Part shown: positions 51,066 to 59,271 of the stretch, in pieces
Layout: each line of letters opens with the position of its first letter
Position numbering within the stretch: position 1 is the stretch's first letter
Assembly (NCBI GenBank): GCA_019637615.1
Contig: JAHBVJ010000002.1
Span: 1-64,000 of the forward strand
DNA from: Anaerolineae bacterium
GTDB lineage: Bacteria > Chloroflexota > Anaerolineae > Aggregatilineales > UBA2796
DNA length: 64,000 nt
Direction: 5' to 3'
Translations under genes and position numbers: made by a program
The notes under the pieces: model-generated
Told to the model about the DNA's origin: nothing
The model's input: only the letters and a program-made list of their open reading frames with translations
Database searches by the model: none

Positions 51066-52628
51066 TTGCCATACCAATCTGGTGGGGAACGAAAGAGCAG
51101 TGTGCAACTGGGTGTTGGACGTTCTCTGTGGTCAGGCTCGATAGCCTCGTTCGTCCCCGAACGGGTACTTGACGGCATCCCCGGCTTTCTGGCGTGGTTC
51201 AGCCTCATTTTTGTCATTTTCACCGCCATTTACGCGCCGTGGATCGCCTTCAATACCGCCGTCGTCATCGCCGTGTACATGGCGGGGCGGATGGTGCTCG
51301 GCGCGATAGGTACCACGATGGGGCTGCGCAAAATCCGCCAGTGGGAGCGCACCGATTGGCGTGCCCATTACGAGCAAACCCGCAGCACCGACAGCCTCGC
51401 GTGGGAAGATGTCACGCATGTCGTGTGCATCCCCAACTACAAAGAAGAACTCTCGATTCTGCGTCAAACCCTCGTCCGCTTGGCAGAAAGTCCTTTAGCC
51501 AAGGAACAGGTCGCGGTCGTGCTGGCGATGGAAGCAGGTGAACCGCAAGCGGGCATGAAAGCCATTGCGCTCAAGGAAGAATTCGCCACCTGCTTCAAGC
51601 ACATCCTGCTCACGCTCCATCCGAAGGGGCTATCGGGCGAGTTGCAAGGCAAATCCGCCAACGAAAATTGGGCGATCCGCAGCGCGCGCCGTCACTTCGT
51701 GGAAGAACTCGGCTATCCGCAAGACAATTTGATCATCACGATCTGCGATGCCGACTCGCTGCTGCATCCGCTGTATCTGGAATGCCTGACCAGCCATTTT
51801 GCCACCTCCAAGATGCGCCATTCGACGGTCTGGCAGTCGCCTATCCGCTATCACTCGAATATCTGGAGCATTCATCCCGCGCTTGGCTTGGTGCAAGCCT
51901 ATTCCGCCGCGTGGGAGCTGGCCTATATGGCAGCGCCGTGGTGGCATCCGCTTCCGATCTCGACTTATTCGCTCAGTATGCACTTGGCGGAAGATGTCGG
52001 CTTCTGGGATACGGACGTGATCGCGGAAGATGTTCACATGTTCATCAAGTGCTTCTTCCGGCGCAGCGCCAAACTGCACTTGGGTCGCGTCTATTTGCCC
52101 TTCTCCGGCAATTCCGTGACGGGCAACACCTTCTTCGAGGCGTGCAAAAACCGCTATCAGCAAACCATTCGCCATGCGTGGGGCGCGAAGGAAATCGGCT
52201 ATACGCTGGCGCAAATTTTGGAACGCCCCGATGCGGCTCCGCTGCGTGCCCAGCAATTATTGTTCCGTGTCACGCACGATCACATCATGTCCGGCGCGGG
52301 CTGGATCGCCATGACCTTCGGGCAACTGCTGCCGCTGCTGCTGCACCCGACCCTGACGACCGAATTATCAACCGCGCCGCAGTTCTACATTCTGCAAGTT
52401 GCTTTTGCGGCGGTTGGTGTGCTCGGCGTCGTGTTCTGGTGGATCGACCTCCGCTTGCGTCCGCCGCGCCCGACTCCGTGGACGCTGAAAGAGATCGGCG
52501 TGACGATCTTGAGTTTCGCCATGCTCGCTCCGCTGACGGTCTTGTTCGTCGCCTTGCCGGTCATGCAAGCGCAAACACGGCTGCTGTTGGGGATGCCGAT
52601 CCAATATCGCGTAGCACGCAAAGTTTAA
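51066..52628 (+). CDS. Membrane-bound family 2 glycosyltransferase
   Basis: A 520-residue processive-type GT2. Two N-terminal hydrophobic helices (about 25-65) are followed by a GT-A catalytic domain: VVCIPNYKEELSILRQTLV, ITICDADSLLHP (the DxD-type motif) and IAEDVHMFIKCF, then YQQTIRHAWGAKEIGY in place of a QxxRW motif. Four or so C-terminal helices follow. It probably makes or extends a surface glycan from nucleotide sugars. The start is set by AGGAGG at 51055-51060, five bases before TTG 51066; the in-frame ATG at 51027 has no ribosome site. Its stop lies only six bases before the pyr promoter. Confidence 0.85.
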   Translation: MPYQSGGERKSSVQLGVGRSLWSGSIASFVPERVLDGIPGFLAWFSLIFVIFTAIYAPWIAFNTAVVIAVYMAGRMVLGAIGTTMGLRKIRQWERTDWRAHYEQTRSTDSLAWEDVTHVVCIPNYKEELSILRQTLVRLAESPLAKEQVAVVLAMEAGEPQAGMKAIALKEEFATCFKHILLTLHPKGLSGELQGKSANENWAIRSARRHFVEELGYPQDNLIITICDADSLLHPLYLECLTSHFATSKMRHSTVWQSPIRYHSNIWSIHPALGLVQAYSAAWELAYMAAPWWHPLPISTYSLSMHLAEDVGFWDTDVIAEDVHMFIKCFFRRSAKLHLGRVYLPFSGNSVTGNTFFEACKNRYQQTIRHAWGAKEIGYTLAQILERPDAAPLRAQQLLFRVTHDHIMSGAGWIAMTFGQLLPLLLHPTLTTELSTAPQFYILQVAFAAVGVLGVVFWWIDLRLRPPRPTPWTLKEIGVTILSFAMLAPLTVLFVALPVMQAQTRLLLGMPIQYRVARKV

Positions 52629-52634
52629 GGGGGA

Positions 52635-52663
52635 TTGACAAGGGGTTAATCATCCCTTATCAT
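52635..52663 (+). promoter_or_regulatory. Promoter of the pyr operon
   Basis: A perfect TTGACA (52635-52640) and TATCAT (52658-52663) have the ideal 17-base spacer. The predicted transcript begins near 52670, about ten bases before the leader ORF. Confidence 0.8.
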
Positions 52664-52680
52664 GTTCCGCTTGGGAAATC

Positions 52681-52857
52681 ATGATGAATATACGCATCTT
52701 ACCACCTATCACGCCTCGTGCGTCTAAACCGTCTTTACGGCGGCGGGGGTTGTATTTTTCATTTTCCCGTTCACCATTTCCAATACGAATCGTTGAAAGA
52801 GCCATGGATGGCTCTTTTTTTTGCCTAGTGCCCGCCGCTAAGAGGGAAAATACGTGA
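52681..52857 (+). CDS. Pyr-operon leader peptide (58 aa)
   Basis: A leader ORF whose first ATG lies about ten bases from the predicted 5' end of the transcript. It runs through a U-rich tract (52750-52780, encoding LYFSFSRSPF) and straight through the intrinsic terminator (encoding ERAMDGSFFC), and its TGA overlaps the GTG start of pyrC. The design matches the E. coli pyrBI leader, in which ribosomes close behind a slow polymerase stop the terminator hairpin from forming when UTP is low; that leader peptide also ends around GAFFC (from memory). A GGGA lies about six bases before the ATG. The peptide itself probably has no function. Below 60 codons, so easily overlooked. Confidence 0.6.
   Translation: MMNIRILPPITPRASKPSLRRRGLYFSFSRSPFPIRIVERAMDGSFFCLVPAAKRENT
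52796..52822 (+). terminator. Attenuator-type intrinsic terminator before pyrC
   Basis: AAAGAGCCA and TGGCTCTTT form a 9-bp stem with a TGGA loop, followed by a run of T ending at 52822. It lies 31 bases upstream of pyrC, inside the leader ORF, and 168 bases after the previous gene, so it is far better placed to control pyrC than to end the glycosyltransferase transcript. Confidence 0.85.
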
Positions 52858-53930
52858 CCACACTCCGACTCCCCGGCCTGATCGATCCACACGTACACTT
52901 GCGCGAACCGGGCGCGACGCATAAAGAAGATTTCGGCTCCGGCACGCGGGCAGCGCTGGCAGGCGGCATCACGATGGTGCTGGCGATGCCCAACACGCAG
53001 CCGCCGCTGATCGATGATGCCAGCCTGAAGTTAGCAGAGTTGGGCGCCGCGGAGAAAGCCGTTTGCGATTACGGCATTTATCTTGGTGCCAGCGGTGACA
53101 ATATCGAAACGGCCGCCAGCCTCGCGCCTCGCACCGCCGGTCTGAAGTTCTACCTCGATGCGACCTTCGGCCCGCTGCTGATCAAAGACCTCGCCACCCT
53201 GCGCGAACACGTCGCCCGCTGGCCTAAAGACCGTCCGATTGCGTGCCACGCCGAGCAGATGTCGGCGGCGGCGGTGCTGACCGTCGCGCAGCTTGAGAAT
53301 CGCGCCGTGCATATCTGCCATGTCAGCCGCCGCAGCGAGATCGAGCTGATCCGTGACGCGAAAATGCGCGGGATCGCAGTAACGTGCGAAGTCGGGCCAC
53401 ATCACCTGTTCCTGTCCGAAGCCGACATCCCGCGCCTCGGCAGTGGTCGTTGTGAAGTCCGCCCGCGTCTCGCCACACCGGATGATCAGGCCGCGCTGTG
53501 GGCGAACATGGACGTGATCGACTGCATCGCCACTGATCACGCGCCGCACCTGCTGTCCGAAAAAGACAGCGCCAACCCGCCGCCCGGCTTTCCCGGCCTA
53601 GAAACTTCGCTGCCCCTCATGCTGACCGCCGTACACGAGGGGCGGCTCACGCTCGACGCGCTCATCGACAAAATGCACACCGCGCCCAAACGCATCTTCA
53701 ACTTACCCGCGCAGCTCGACACGTGGATCGAAATCGATGTGGACGCCGCATGGACGATCCGCCACGAGACAACCATCTCGCGCTGTGGTTGGACGCCCTT
53801 CGATGGCAAGACGGTACGCGGGCGCGTCCAGCGTGTCACACTGCGCGGCGAACGCGCCTACGACAACGGCACTTTTTACGCACACCCCGGCACAGGGCGC
53901 AATCTCGCGCCAGCCCACCAACCCGTATAA
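52854..53930 (+). CDS. pyrC: Dihydroorotase (CAD-like)
   Basis: Closes carbamoyl aspartate to dihydroorotate, step three of UMP synthesis. The 358-residue amidohydrolase has HVHLRE (H13, H15, R17), the carboxylated Lys K98 in [11 protein letters not shown]132 in CHAEQ, C155-H156 in HICHVS and D228 in ATDHAPH. The ICH pair and overall sequence remind me strongly of the dihydroorotase domain of animal CAD rather than of the usual ~420-residue bacterial type I enzymes. The start is GTG 52854 with AGAGGG about six bases upstream; it overlaps the leader stop. Next gene pyrB follows after 19 bases, the same order as DHO-ATC in CAD. Confidence 0.95.
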   Translation: MTTLRLPGLIDPHVHLREPGATHKEDFGSGTRAALAGGITMVLAMPNTQPPLIDDASLKLAELGAAEKAVCDYGIYLGASGDNIETAASLAPRTAGLKFYLDATFGPLLIKDLATLREHVARWPKDRPIACHAEQMSAAAVLTVAQLENRAVHICHVSRRSEIELIRDAKMRGIAVTCEVGPHHLFLSEADIPRLGSGRCEVRPRLATPDDQAALWANMDVIDCIATDHAPHLLSEKDSANPPPGFPGLETSLPLMLTAVHEGRLTLDALIDKMHTAPKRIFNLPAQLDTWIEIDVDAAWTIRHETTISRCGWTPFDGKTVRGRVQRVTLRGERAYDNGTFYAHPGTGRNLAPAHQPV

Positions 53931-53949
53931 CGCTAAGGAGAACCCACCC

Positions 53950-54942
53950 ATGACATTTTCAGGCCAGATGATCAACGCCGAAACCAAACGGCTGCCGTTC
54001 GACGCCAAGCACGATGGACGTTTTGAAGGCCAGCATATCCTCTCCATCGGGCAGTTCAGCCTGCAAGATTTGGTCTACATTTTCGACGTAGCCGAGGAAT
54101 TCCGGCTGATGGTGCGGCGGGTCGGGGCGTTGGAACTGCTCAAGGGGCGCATCCTTGCTAACCTGTTTTACGAACCCTCGACGCGCACCTCGTCCTCGTT
54201 CATCGCGGCCATGCAGCGGCTCGGCGGGACGGTTATCCCGATCAACGAAGTGCGTTATTCCAGCGTGTCCAAAGGTGAATCGCTGCCCGATACCATCCGC
54301 ACGCTCGAATCCTACGCCGATGTGATCGTGCTGCGCCACCACGAAACGGGTTCCGCCGCGCTCGCCGCCAAGTACGCGCACAAGCCCGTCATCAACGCGG
54401 GCGACGGCATCGGGGAACATCCGACGCAAGCCCTGCTCGATCTGTACACCATCCTGCAAGAGCGTGCCAAGGTCAGCGGCCTAACCATCACCATGCTCGG
54501 TGATCTCAAGTACGGGCGCACGGTGCATTCTCTCGCCAAGCTGCTCTCCCTGTTCGATGTCAAGATCAACTACGTCTCGCCCGAAATCTTGCGGATGCCC
54601 GCCGACCTGATTACACACTTGGATGGCAAAGGCATCAAGCAGACGCAGCACACCGATCTCGACGCGGTACTCAAAGAGACGGACATCCTGTACGTCACGC
54701 GCATCCAAAAAGAGCGTTTCAGCAGCGAAACTGAGTACAATAGTGTGAAGAATAGCTACGTGATCACGCCGGACACGCTGGCGCAGGCCAAGCCGGATAT
54801 GGTCTTGATGCACCCGCTGCCCCGCGTCGGTGAGATCAGCATGGAAGTCGATGACGACCCGCGCGCCGCCTACTTCCGCCAGATGGAGTACGGCGTTTAC
54901 ATCCGTATGGCGCTGCTGGCGCTCGTGTTAGGGAAGGCGTAA
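53950..54942 (+). CDS. pyrB: Aspartate carbamoyltransferase catalytic subunit (CAD-like)
   Basis: Joins carbamoyl phosphate and aspartate, step two of UMP synthesis. The 330-residue enzyme has the carbamoyl-phosphate motif STRTSSSF (T and R at 78-79), [17 protein letters not shown], the HPLPRVGEI motif and the 240s-type region. The C-terminal [18 protein letters not shown] is close to the eukaryotic enzyme. No regulatory subunit gene (pyrI) follows. AAGGAGAA about nine bases before ATG 53950 fixes the start; the longer in-frame reading overlaps pyrC and is rejected. The stop overlaps the pyrFE start (TAATG). Confidence 0.96.
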   Translation: MTFSGQMINAETKRLPFDAKHDGRFEGQHILSIGQFSLQDLVYIFDVAEEFRLMVRRVGALELLKGRILANLFYEPSTRTSSSFIAAMQRLGGTVIPINEVRYSSVSKGESLPDTIRTLESYADVIVLRHHETGSAALAAKYAHKPVINAGDGIGEHPTQALLDLYTILQERAKVSGLTITMLGDLKYGRTVHSLAKLLSLFDVKINYVSPEILRMPADLITHLDGKGIKQTQHTDLDAVLKETDILYVTRIQKERFSSETEYNSVKNSYVITPDTLAQAKPDMVLMHPLPRVGEISMEVDDDPRAAYFRQMEYGVYIRMALLALVLGKA

Positions 54943-56351
54943 TGTCACAAAGTTTCCTTGAACAGCTAGAAGCCCGCGCCAACCAGAGCAAGAGTCTGCT
55001 GTGTATCGGTCTCGATCCGCACGCTGATTTGCTGCCGGAGAACACCGCCGCCGCCGCCCGCGATCTGTGCTTCCGTGTGATCGACGCGACCGCCGATCTT
55101 GCCTGCGCGTTTAAGCCGAACAGCGCCTTTTTCGAGGCGTTCGGCGCACAGGGCTTTGCGGCACTCAAAGAGGTAATCGCGCATGTGCCGCATGACATCC
55201 CTGTGATCCTCGATGCCAAGCGCGGCGACATCGCCAGCACAGCGGAAGCGTATGCGCACGCGGCTTTTGATGAACTCGGCGCGACGGCGATCACCTTGAG
55301 TCCGTATCTGGGGCGCGAGGCGGTCACACCATTCGTGAAGCGGGCAACGCGCGGTGCCTTCATCCTCGCCCGTACCACCAATCCTAGCTCGGCGGAATTC
55401 CAAACGCTGATCGTGGATGGTCGCCCGCTGTATCTGCATGTTGCCGAGCAAGCCATGTCATGGAGCGATCAGAACAACATCGGCTTGGTGGTTGGCGCGA
55501 ACGATCTCACGGCGCTGACGGCTATTCGTCAAAAGCTGCCTAAAGCGTGGTTCCTCGTCCCCGGCGTCGGCGCGCAAGGTGGCGATCTCGAAGCAGCGCT
55601 GGACGTTGGCTTGCGCGAAGATGGCTTAGGATTGCTGATCAACGTTTCGCGGTCAGTGATGTCTGGAACTGACCCACATCATGAAGCAATCCGCCTATGG
55701 ACAATCATTAATGAACGCCGTCAGCGCCTTGTACATAAGAGCGCTGAACATCGAAGGATACAGGTGTTAGCCCAAGCACTCGCAGATGCGGGTTGCGTGC
55801 AGTTCGGTACATTCACTCTGAAATCGGGTCAGCAATCCCCGATTTATCTTGACTTACGGCGGTTGGTATCTTATCCGCAGCAATTGCAAATCATAGGACG
55901 TTTGCTGGTGGAAGTACTGGCGAGATTGCCTTTTGAACATATCGCGGCGATCCCATACGCTGCGCTGCCAATCGCGACGGCTGCTTCTCTGGCGGGTGGA
56001 TACTCGTTAGTGTATCCACGTCGCGAAGTCAAAACGTATGGTACGAAAGCGACGGTGGAAGGCGTGTTCCACCCGAACGATACCGCCGTAGTGGTAGATG
56101 ATCTCGCCACCACAGGCGACAGCAAATTCGAAGCTATCGCACGGCTGACGGACGCGGGCTTGCTGGTCAAAGACATCGTGGTAGTGATCGACCGCGAACA
56201 GGGCGCGCTCGAAACGCTGCAAGCCGCTGGCTACCGCTTCCATGCGCTGGCGACGTTACATCAACTGCTGGACGCGTGGGAGCGTCTTGGCGTGCTCTCC
56301 GCTGTTATGCGTCGCGAGGTAGATGACTATCTGAAAAGCCAGCGCGTCTAG
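54942..56351 (+). CDS. pyrFE: Fused orotidine-5'-phosphate decarboxylase / orotate phosphoribosyltransferase
   Basis: Carries out the last two steps of UMP synthesis in one chain of 469 residues. The first ~270 residues are a type 2 OMP decarboxylase: D25 in GLDPHAD, K58 in FKPN, and the LDAKRGDI active site with D91, K93 and D96. From about residue 275 an orotate phosphoribosyltransferase follows, with its PRPP loop VVVDDLATTGDS at about 383-394. The domain order is decarboxylase then transferase, the reverse of the eukaryotic UMPS fusion. Bacterial fusions of this order are known in several phyla. It overlaps the pyrB stop by one base, so the operon is tightly coupled. Confidence 0.96.
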   Translation: MSQSFLEQLEARANQSKSLLCIGLDPHADLLPENTAAAARDLCFRVIDATADLACAFKPNSAFFEAFGAQGFAALKEVIAHVPHDIPVILDAKRGDIASTAEAYAHAAFDELGATAITLSPYLGREAVTPFVKRATRGAFILARTTNPSSAEFQTLIVDGRPLYLHVAEQAMSWSDQNNIGLVVGANDLTALTAIRQKLPKAWFLVPGVGAQGGDLEAALDVGLREDGLGLLINVSRSVMSGTDPHHEAIRLWTIINERRQRLVHKSAEHRRIQVLAQALADAGCVQFGTFTLKSGQQSPIYLDLRRLVSYPQQLQIIGRLLVEVLARLPFEHIAAIPYAALPIATAASLAGGYSLVYPRREVKTYGTKATVEGVFHPNDTAVVVDDLATTGDSKFEAIARLTDAGLLVKDIVVVIDREQGALETLQAAGYRFHALATLHQLLDAWERLGVLSAVMRREVDDYLKSQRV

Positions 56352-57602
56352 CTACGCCTTCTGTTCTTCCGGCGGTTTGATGGCCTGAAAATTGCGGTAC
56401 AGCAGAAAATCGTAAACGAGCTTGAGGCCGCCCGCCGCGAAGAATGGCACGCTCAACCACCCCGCGTTAAACAATGCGCCTGTCAATCCCGGCGAAAGTG
56501 CAGCCGCGACCGTGCGGGCGATGCTCGTTACACCATTGGCGGCAGAGCGTTCGGCGGGATCGACTACCGCTACTGTGTACGATTGACGCGTCGGCACATC
56601 CATCTGCGAAATGCTGAAACGTGCCAGCAAGACGATGATCGCCAGCGGCAAGTTGGGCATGAGCGGCACCAGAATGAGCAAGAAATTCGATGGTACGTGC
56701 GTAAAAACCATCGTGTTGATCAAGCCGATGCGTGCGGCGACTCGAGCAGCAGCAAGCGCCGACAAGCCTGCTAGAAAATTCGCACCAAAGTAAATGCTGC
56801 CGATAACAGCCGGATCGACCCCATAGCGTTTGTTGAACCACAGCGCTACGATACTCTGCACCACCAAGCCGCCCGCGAAGGCGTCCAGCATGAACAGCGC
56901 TGATAGCCTATACACCACTTTACGAGATTTGTTCAGCCCAAACAGGCTTTGCAAGGTGGGTGCAGTCGTCTTGGCAACTTCGACGGCTTCCGACAATTGC
57001 GTGAACATCATCCCAAGCACCGCGCCAAGAATTCCATAACCTATAATCACCACGCGATAGCTGTTTAACGGCGTCTGTCCACTATTTTGCAGTGCCTGCG
57101 CCAAGAATCCACCCGCTAACGATCCTAATCCCGTCGTGAACGAACCAAGCAGGTTGTACCACGCAAATACTTGCGTGCGCTGCGCATTAGTCGTTGTTTC
57201 GGGCAGGGCGGCTTGCTCAATGGCGAGAAACGGGCCGACTTCATTGCCGCTAGGGCTGATCGTGCCAATAATCGCCGTGATCACCAGTAGCGTGATGTCA
57301 TTGGTCAGCGCGAACACCACGCCCGCCAGCACCATCAGCCCCGCGCCGATCATCAGCATTCGCCGCCGTCCAAAGCGGTCAGCGATGATCGTGATCGGCA
57401 GCGATATCACGGCATCGCCCAGCAGCGTCAAGCTCAAGACGAGGCCGATCTGGGAGTCCGTCAGTCCAACCGCCGAAAGATACAATCCCAGCACGATCGC
57501 GAGGAAACCATAGGCAAAAAGGCGCACCGTGCGCGTCGCGAACAACAGCCGACCATCACGACTCAGCGTCCGCAGAGCATCAAATTCAGGCAACCGGAAC
57601 AT
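56352..57602 (-). CDS. MFS transporter
   Basis: A 416-residue major facilitator with 12 predicted helices. The loop between helices 2 and 3 has IADRFGRRRMLMIGAGLMV, the family signature (D-R-x-G-R-R). The middle loop is short and helix 7 starts near residue 225. The substrate is unknown. AGGA eight bases before ATG 57602 supports the start. The stop codon directly abuts the pyrFE stop on the other strand. Confidence 0.9.
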   Translation of the reverse strand: MFRLPEFDALRTLSRDGRLLFATRTVRLFAYGFLAIVLGLYLSAVGLTDSQIGLVLSLTLLGDAVISLPITIIADRFGRRRMLMIGAGLMVLAGVVFALTNDITLLVITAIIGTISPSGNEVGPFLAIEQAALPETTTNAQRTQVFAWYNLLGSFTTGLGSLAGGFLAQALQNSGQTPLNSYRVVIIGYGILGAVLGMMFTQLSEAVEVAKTTAPTLQSLFGLNKSRKVVYRLSALFMLDAFAGGLVVQSIVALWFNKRYGVDPAVIGSIYFGANFLAGLSALAAARVAARIGLINTMVFTHVPSNFLLILVPLMPNLPLAIIVLLARFSISQMDVPTRQSYTVAVVDPAERSAANGVTSIARTVAAALSPGLTGALFNAGWLSVPFFAAGGLKLVYDFLLYRNFQAIKPPEEQKA

Positions 57603-57777
57603 GTTGATTGTCCTAAATGAGGAGATATCACCTGATTATAGCTCCCACCCGCTGAGAATCCGCTTGTGGCATTAGGTGTCACAGAATGCCGTTATACTAT
57701 CCCAAATGAATGGTGATCTCATATGAGCATTGGGAGCGCAATTAAGGTATCAATATAGCTTCTATTGTGGCAAAACG

Positions 57778-58800
57778 ATGATCAGAAAGCCTTTATCTAG
57801 AACCACATTGATTGTGGTCTACATACTCCTAACAATTAGTATTCCGGCGCTAGTGTTAATCGTCGCATATGTGCTAATTATGCTGGGTTGGGGAACTGGT
57901 CTAATTGGCGATCCTCCGCCTCCGACCTACTATGCAGTAGCTTGGAACCCGAATGGCAAGGAGTTAATCGTCGCTGGAAAAGGGCTATGGCTGTTATCTG
58001 ACGCCTTTCAAGAACAAGCGCATCTCAAACTGCCTGATACTTTTGGCGAAAGAGTCGTAACATGGAGTCCCGATGCCCAAAGTATATGGGTAGCTATGGA
58101 TGGGCAAGTGCTCGAATGGGATCCTCAGAGCCAGAAATTAATCACTGTCATCGATAAGAGCAACAAAATTTCCTCCATCGACTGGAGTCCTGACTCGCAA
58201 AAGCTAGTCACCGGAACCACAAATAAATCAGTGCAAATATGGAATGCTTCCGACCGCATCCTACTTCAGACTTTGGCTGGACACACAACAGCAGTCCGAG
58301 TTGTAACGTGGAATCCGCAAAAACTTACTGAGGTCGCCAGCGGAGACGACAGTGGAGATGTCAAAATATGGGACATAGGCCGTTCCGTTGCGCTTCATAG
58401 CATTGATAGTGATGCACGACTCATCACTGCCTTGGCGTGGAGTCCCGACGGAAGAAAAATCGCGATTGGTGACAGCAATGGCATCGTGAAAGTTTTCGAT
58501 GTGCGCAGTGGACAAATAACGTTTTCCACTACCCAATCCAAAGTAGGTTTCATCGTCGATATTGCTTGGAATCCAGCTAATGAGTCCGTAATCGCTGTAG
58601 CATATTCAACAAGCGTTTACCTCTGGGACATTGATTCAAATACTCTGTTGAAAACGCTCAACCTTGGAGATAGAGCAGTTACATCGCTTAGTTGGAATGC
58701 CATCAATACCACGCTTGCTGTCGCTTTCATTGATTCACGAATTTCACTCTGGAATACGACTACTGGTAACAAACTATCAGAGAAACGTCTTGAAAATTAG
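57778..58800 (+). CDS. Membrane-anchored WD40 beta-propeller protein
   Basis: A 340-residue protein with an N-terminal transmembrane helix (about 10-38) and then WD40-like repeats across the rest: YAVAWNPNGKELIVAG, SSIDWSPDSQKLVTG, WSPDGRKIAIGDSNG and SLSWNAINTTLAVAF mark successive blades, several ending in VxIWD/NA-type strands. Seven blades are plausible. The propeller would be a protein interaction platform outside or at the membrane. The gene looks AT-richer than its neighbours, which could mean recent transfer. It is followed by a NADAR gene 11 bases downstream whose strong ribosome site overlaps its stop. Start uncertain (TTG 57730 possible). Confidence 0.8.
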   Translation: MIRKPLSRTTLIVVYILLTISIPALVLIVAYVLIMLGWGTGLIGDPPPPTYYAVAWNPNGKELIVAGKGLWLLSDAFQEQAHLKLPDTFGERVVTWSPDAQSIWVAMDGQVLEWDPQSQKLITVIDKSNKISSIDWSPDSQKLVTGTTNKSVQIWNASDRILLQTLAGHTTAVRVVTWNPQKLTEVASGDDSGDVKIWDIGRSVALHSIDSDARLITALAWSPDGRKIAIGDSNGIVKVFDVRSGQITFSTTQSKVGFIVDIAWNPANESVIAVAYSTSVYLWDIDSNTLLKTLNLGDRAVTSLSWNAINTTLAVAFIDSRISLWNTTTGNKLSEKRLEN

Positions 58801-58811
58801 GAGGGTGACAA

Positions 58812-59264
58812 ATGCCCATCTACTTCTATAGCACAAAAGGTGACTACGGCTGCTTCTCGAACTTCTCGCGGCACGGCTTCGAGCTTGATGGTGTCTATTG
58901 GCCTACCAGCGAACACTATTTTCAGGCGCAGAAATTCGTCGGCACGGAACACGTCGATCTGATCCGCGCTGCCAAAACGCCCAAGCAAGCCGCCAACATG
59001 GGACGCGAACGCACACGACCTCTCCGCACTGATTGGGAACAGGTCAAGGATGACGTGATGCGTCGCGCCGTACTGCGCAAATTCGAGACGCACGCCGATA
59101 TTCGCGCGATCCTGCTCTCCACAGGCGACGAAGACATCATCGAGAACGCGCCGGGAGATTACTATTGGGGTTGTGGCGCGGATGGCAGCGGCAAGAACAA
59201 ACTAGGCCAAATCCTGACCGAAGTTCGCACACTGCTCCGCCAACGCATAGCAGAGAATCCCTAA
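58812..59264 (+). CDS. NADAR-family protein (YbiA-like N-glycosidase)
   Basis: A 150-residue NADAR domain: YFYSTKGDYGCFSNFSRHGFELDGVYWPTSEHYFQAQKF (two halves of the family's N-terminal signature), AKTPKQAANMGR, and a C-terminal YYWGCGADGSGKNKLGQIL. YbiA-type enzymes hydrolyse N-glycosidic bonds of riboflavin intermediates, and related NADAR proteins remove ADP-ribose from nucleobases. The AGGAGGG ribosome site starts in the stop of the WD40 gene, so the two are translated together. The joint role is unknown. Confidence 0.93.
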   Translation: MPIYFYSTKGDYGCFSNFSRHGFELDGVYWPTSEHYFQAQKFVGTEHVDLIRAAKTPKQAANMGRERTRPLRTDWEQVKDDVMRRAVLRKFETHADIRAILLSTGDEDIIENAPGDYYWGCGADGSGKNKLGQILTEVRTLLRQRIAENP

Positions 59265-59271
59265 ACAATCA

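Noticed and set aside
52662..52727. A 21-codon ORF (MFRLGNHDEY...) overlapping the start of the pyr leader
   Set aside because: Its ATG overlaps the predicted -10 box and so lies upstream of the expected transcript start, and it stops before the U-rich tract. It could not control the terminator.
52629..52853. PyrR-type binding loop in the pyr leader
   Set aside because: I looked for the conserved anti-antiterminator loop of Bacillus-type pyr attenuation and found no match; a coupled leader ORF explains the terminator better.
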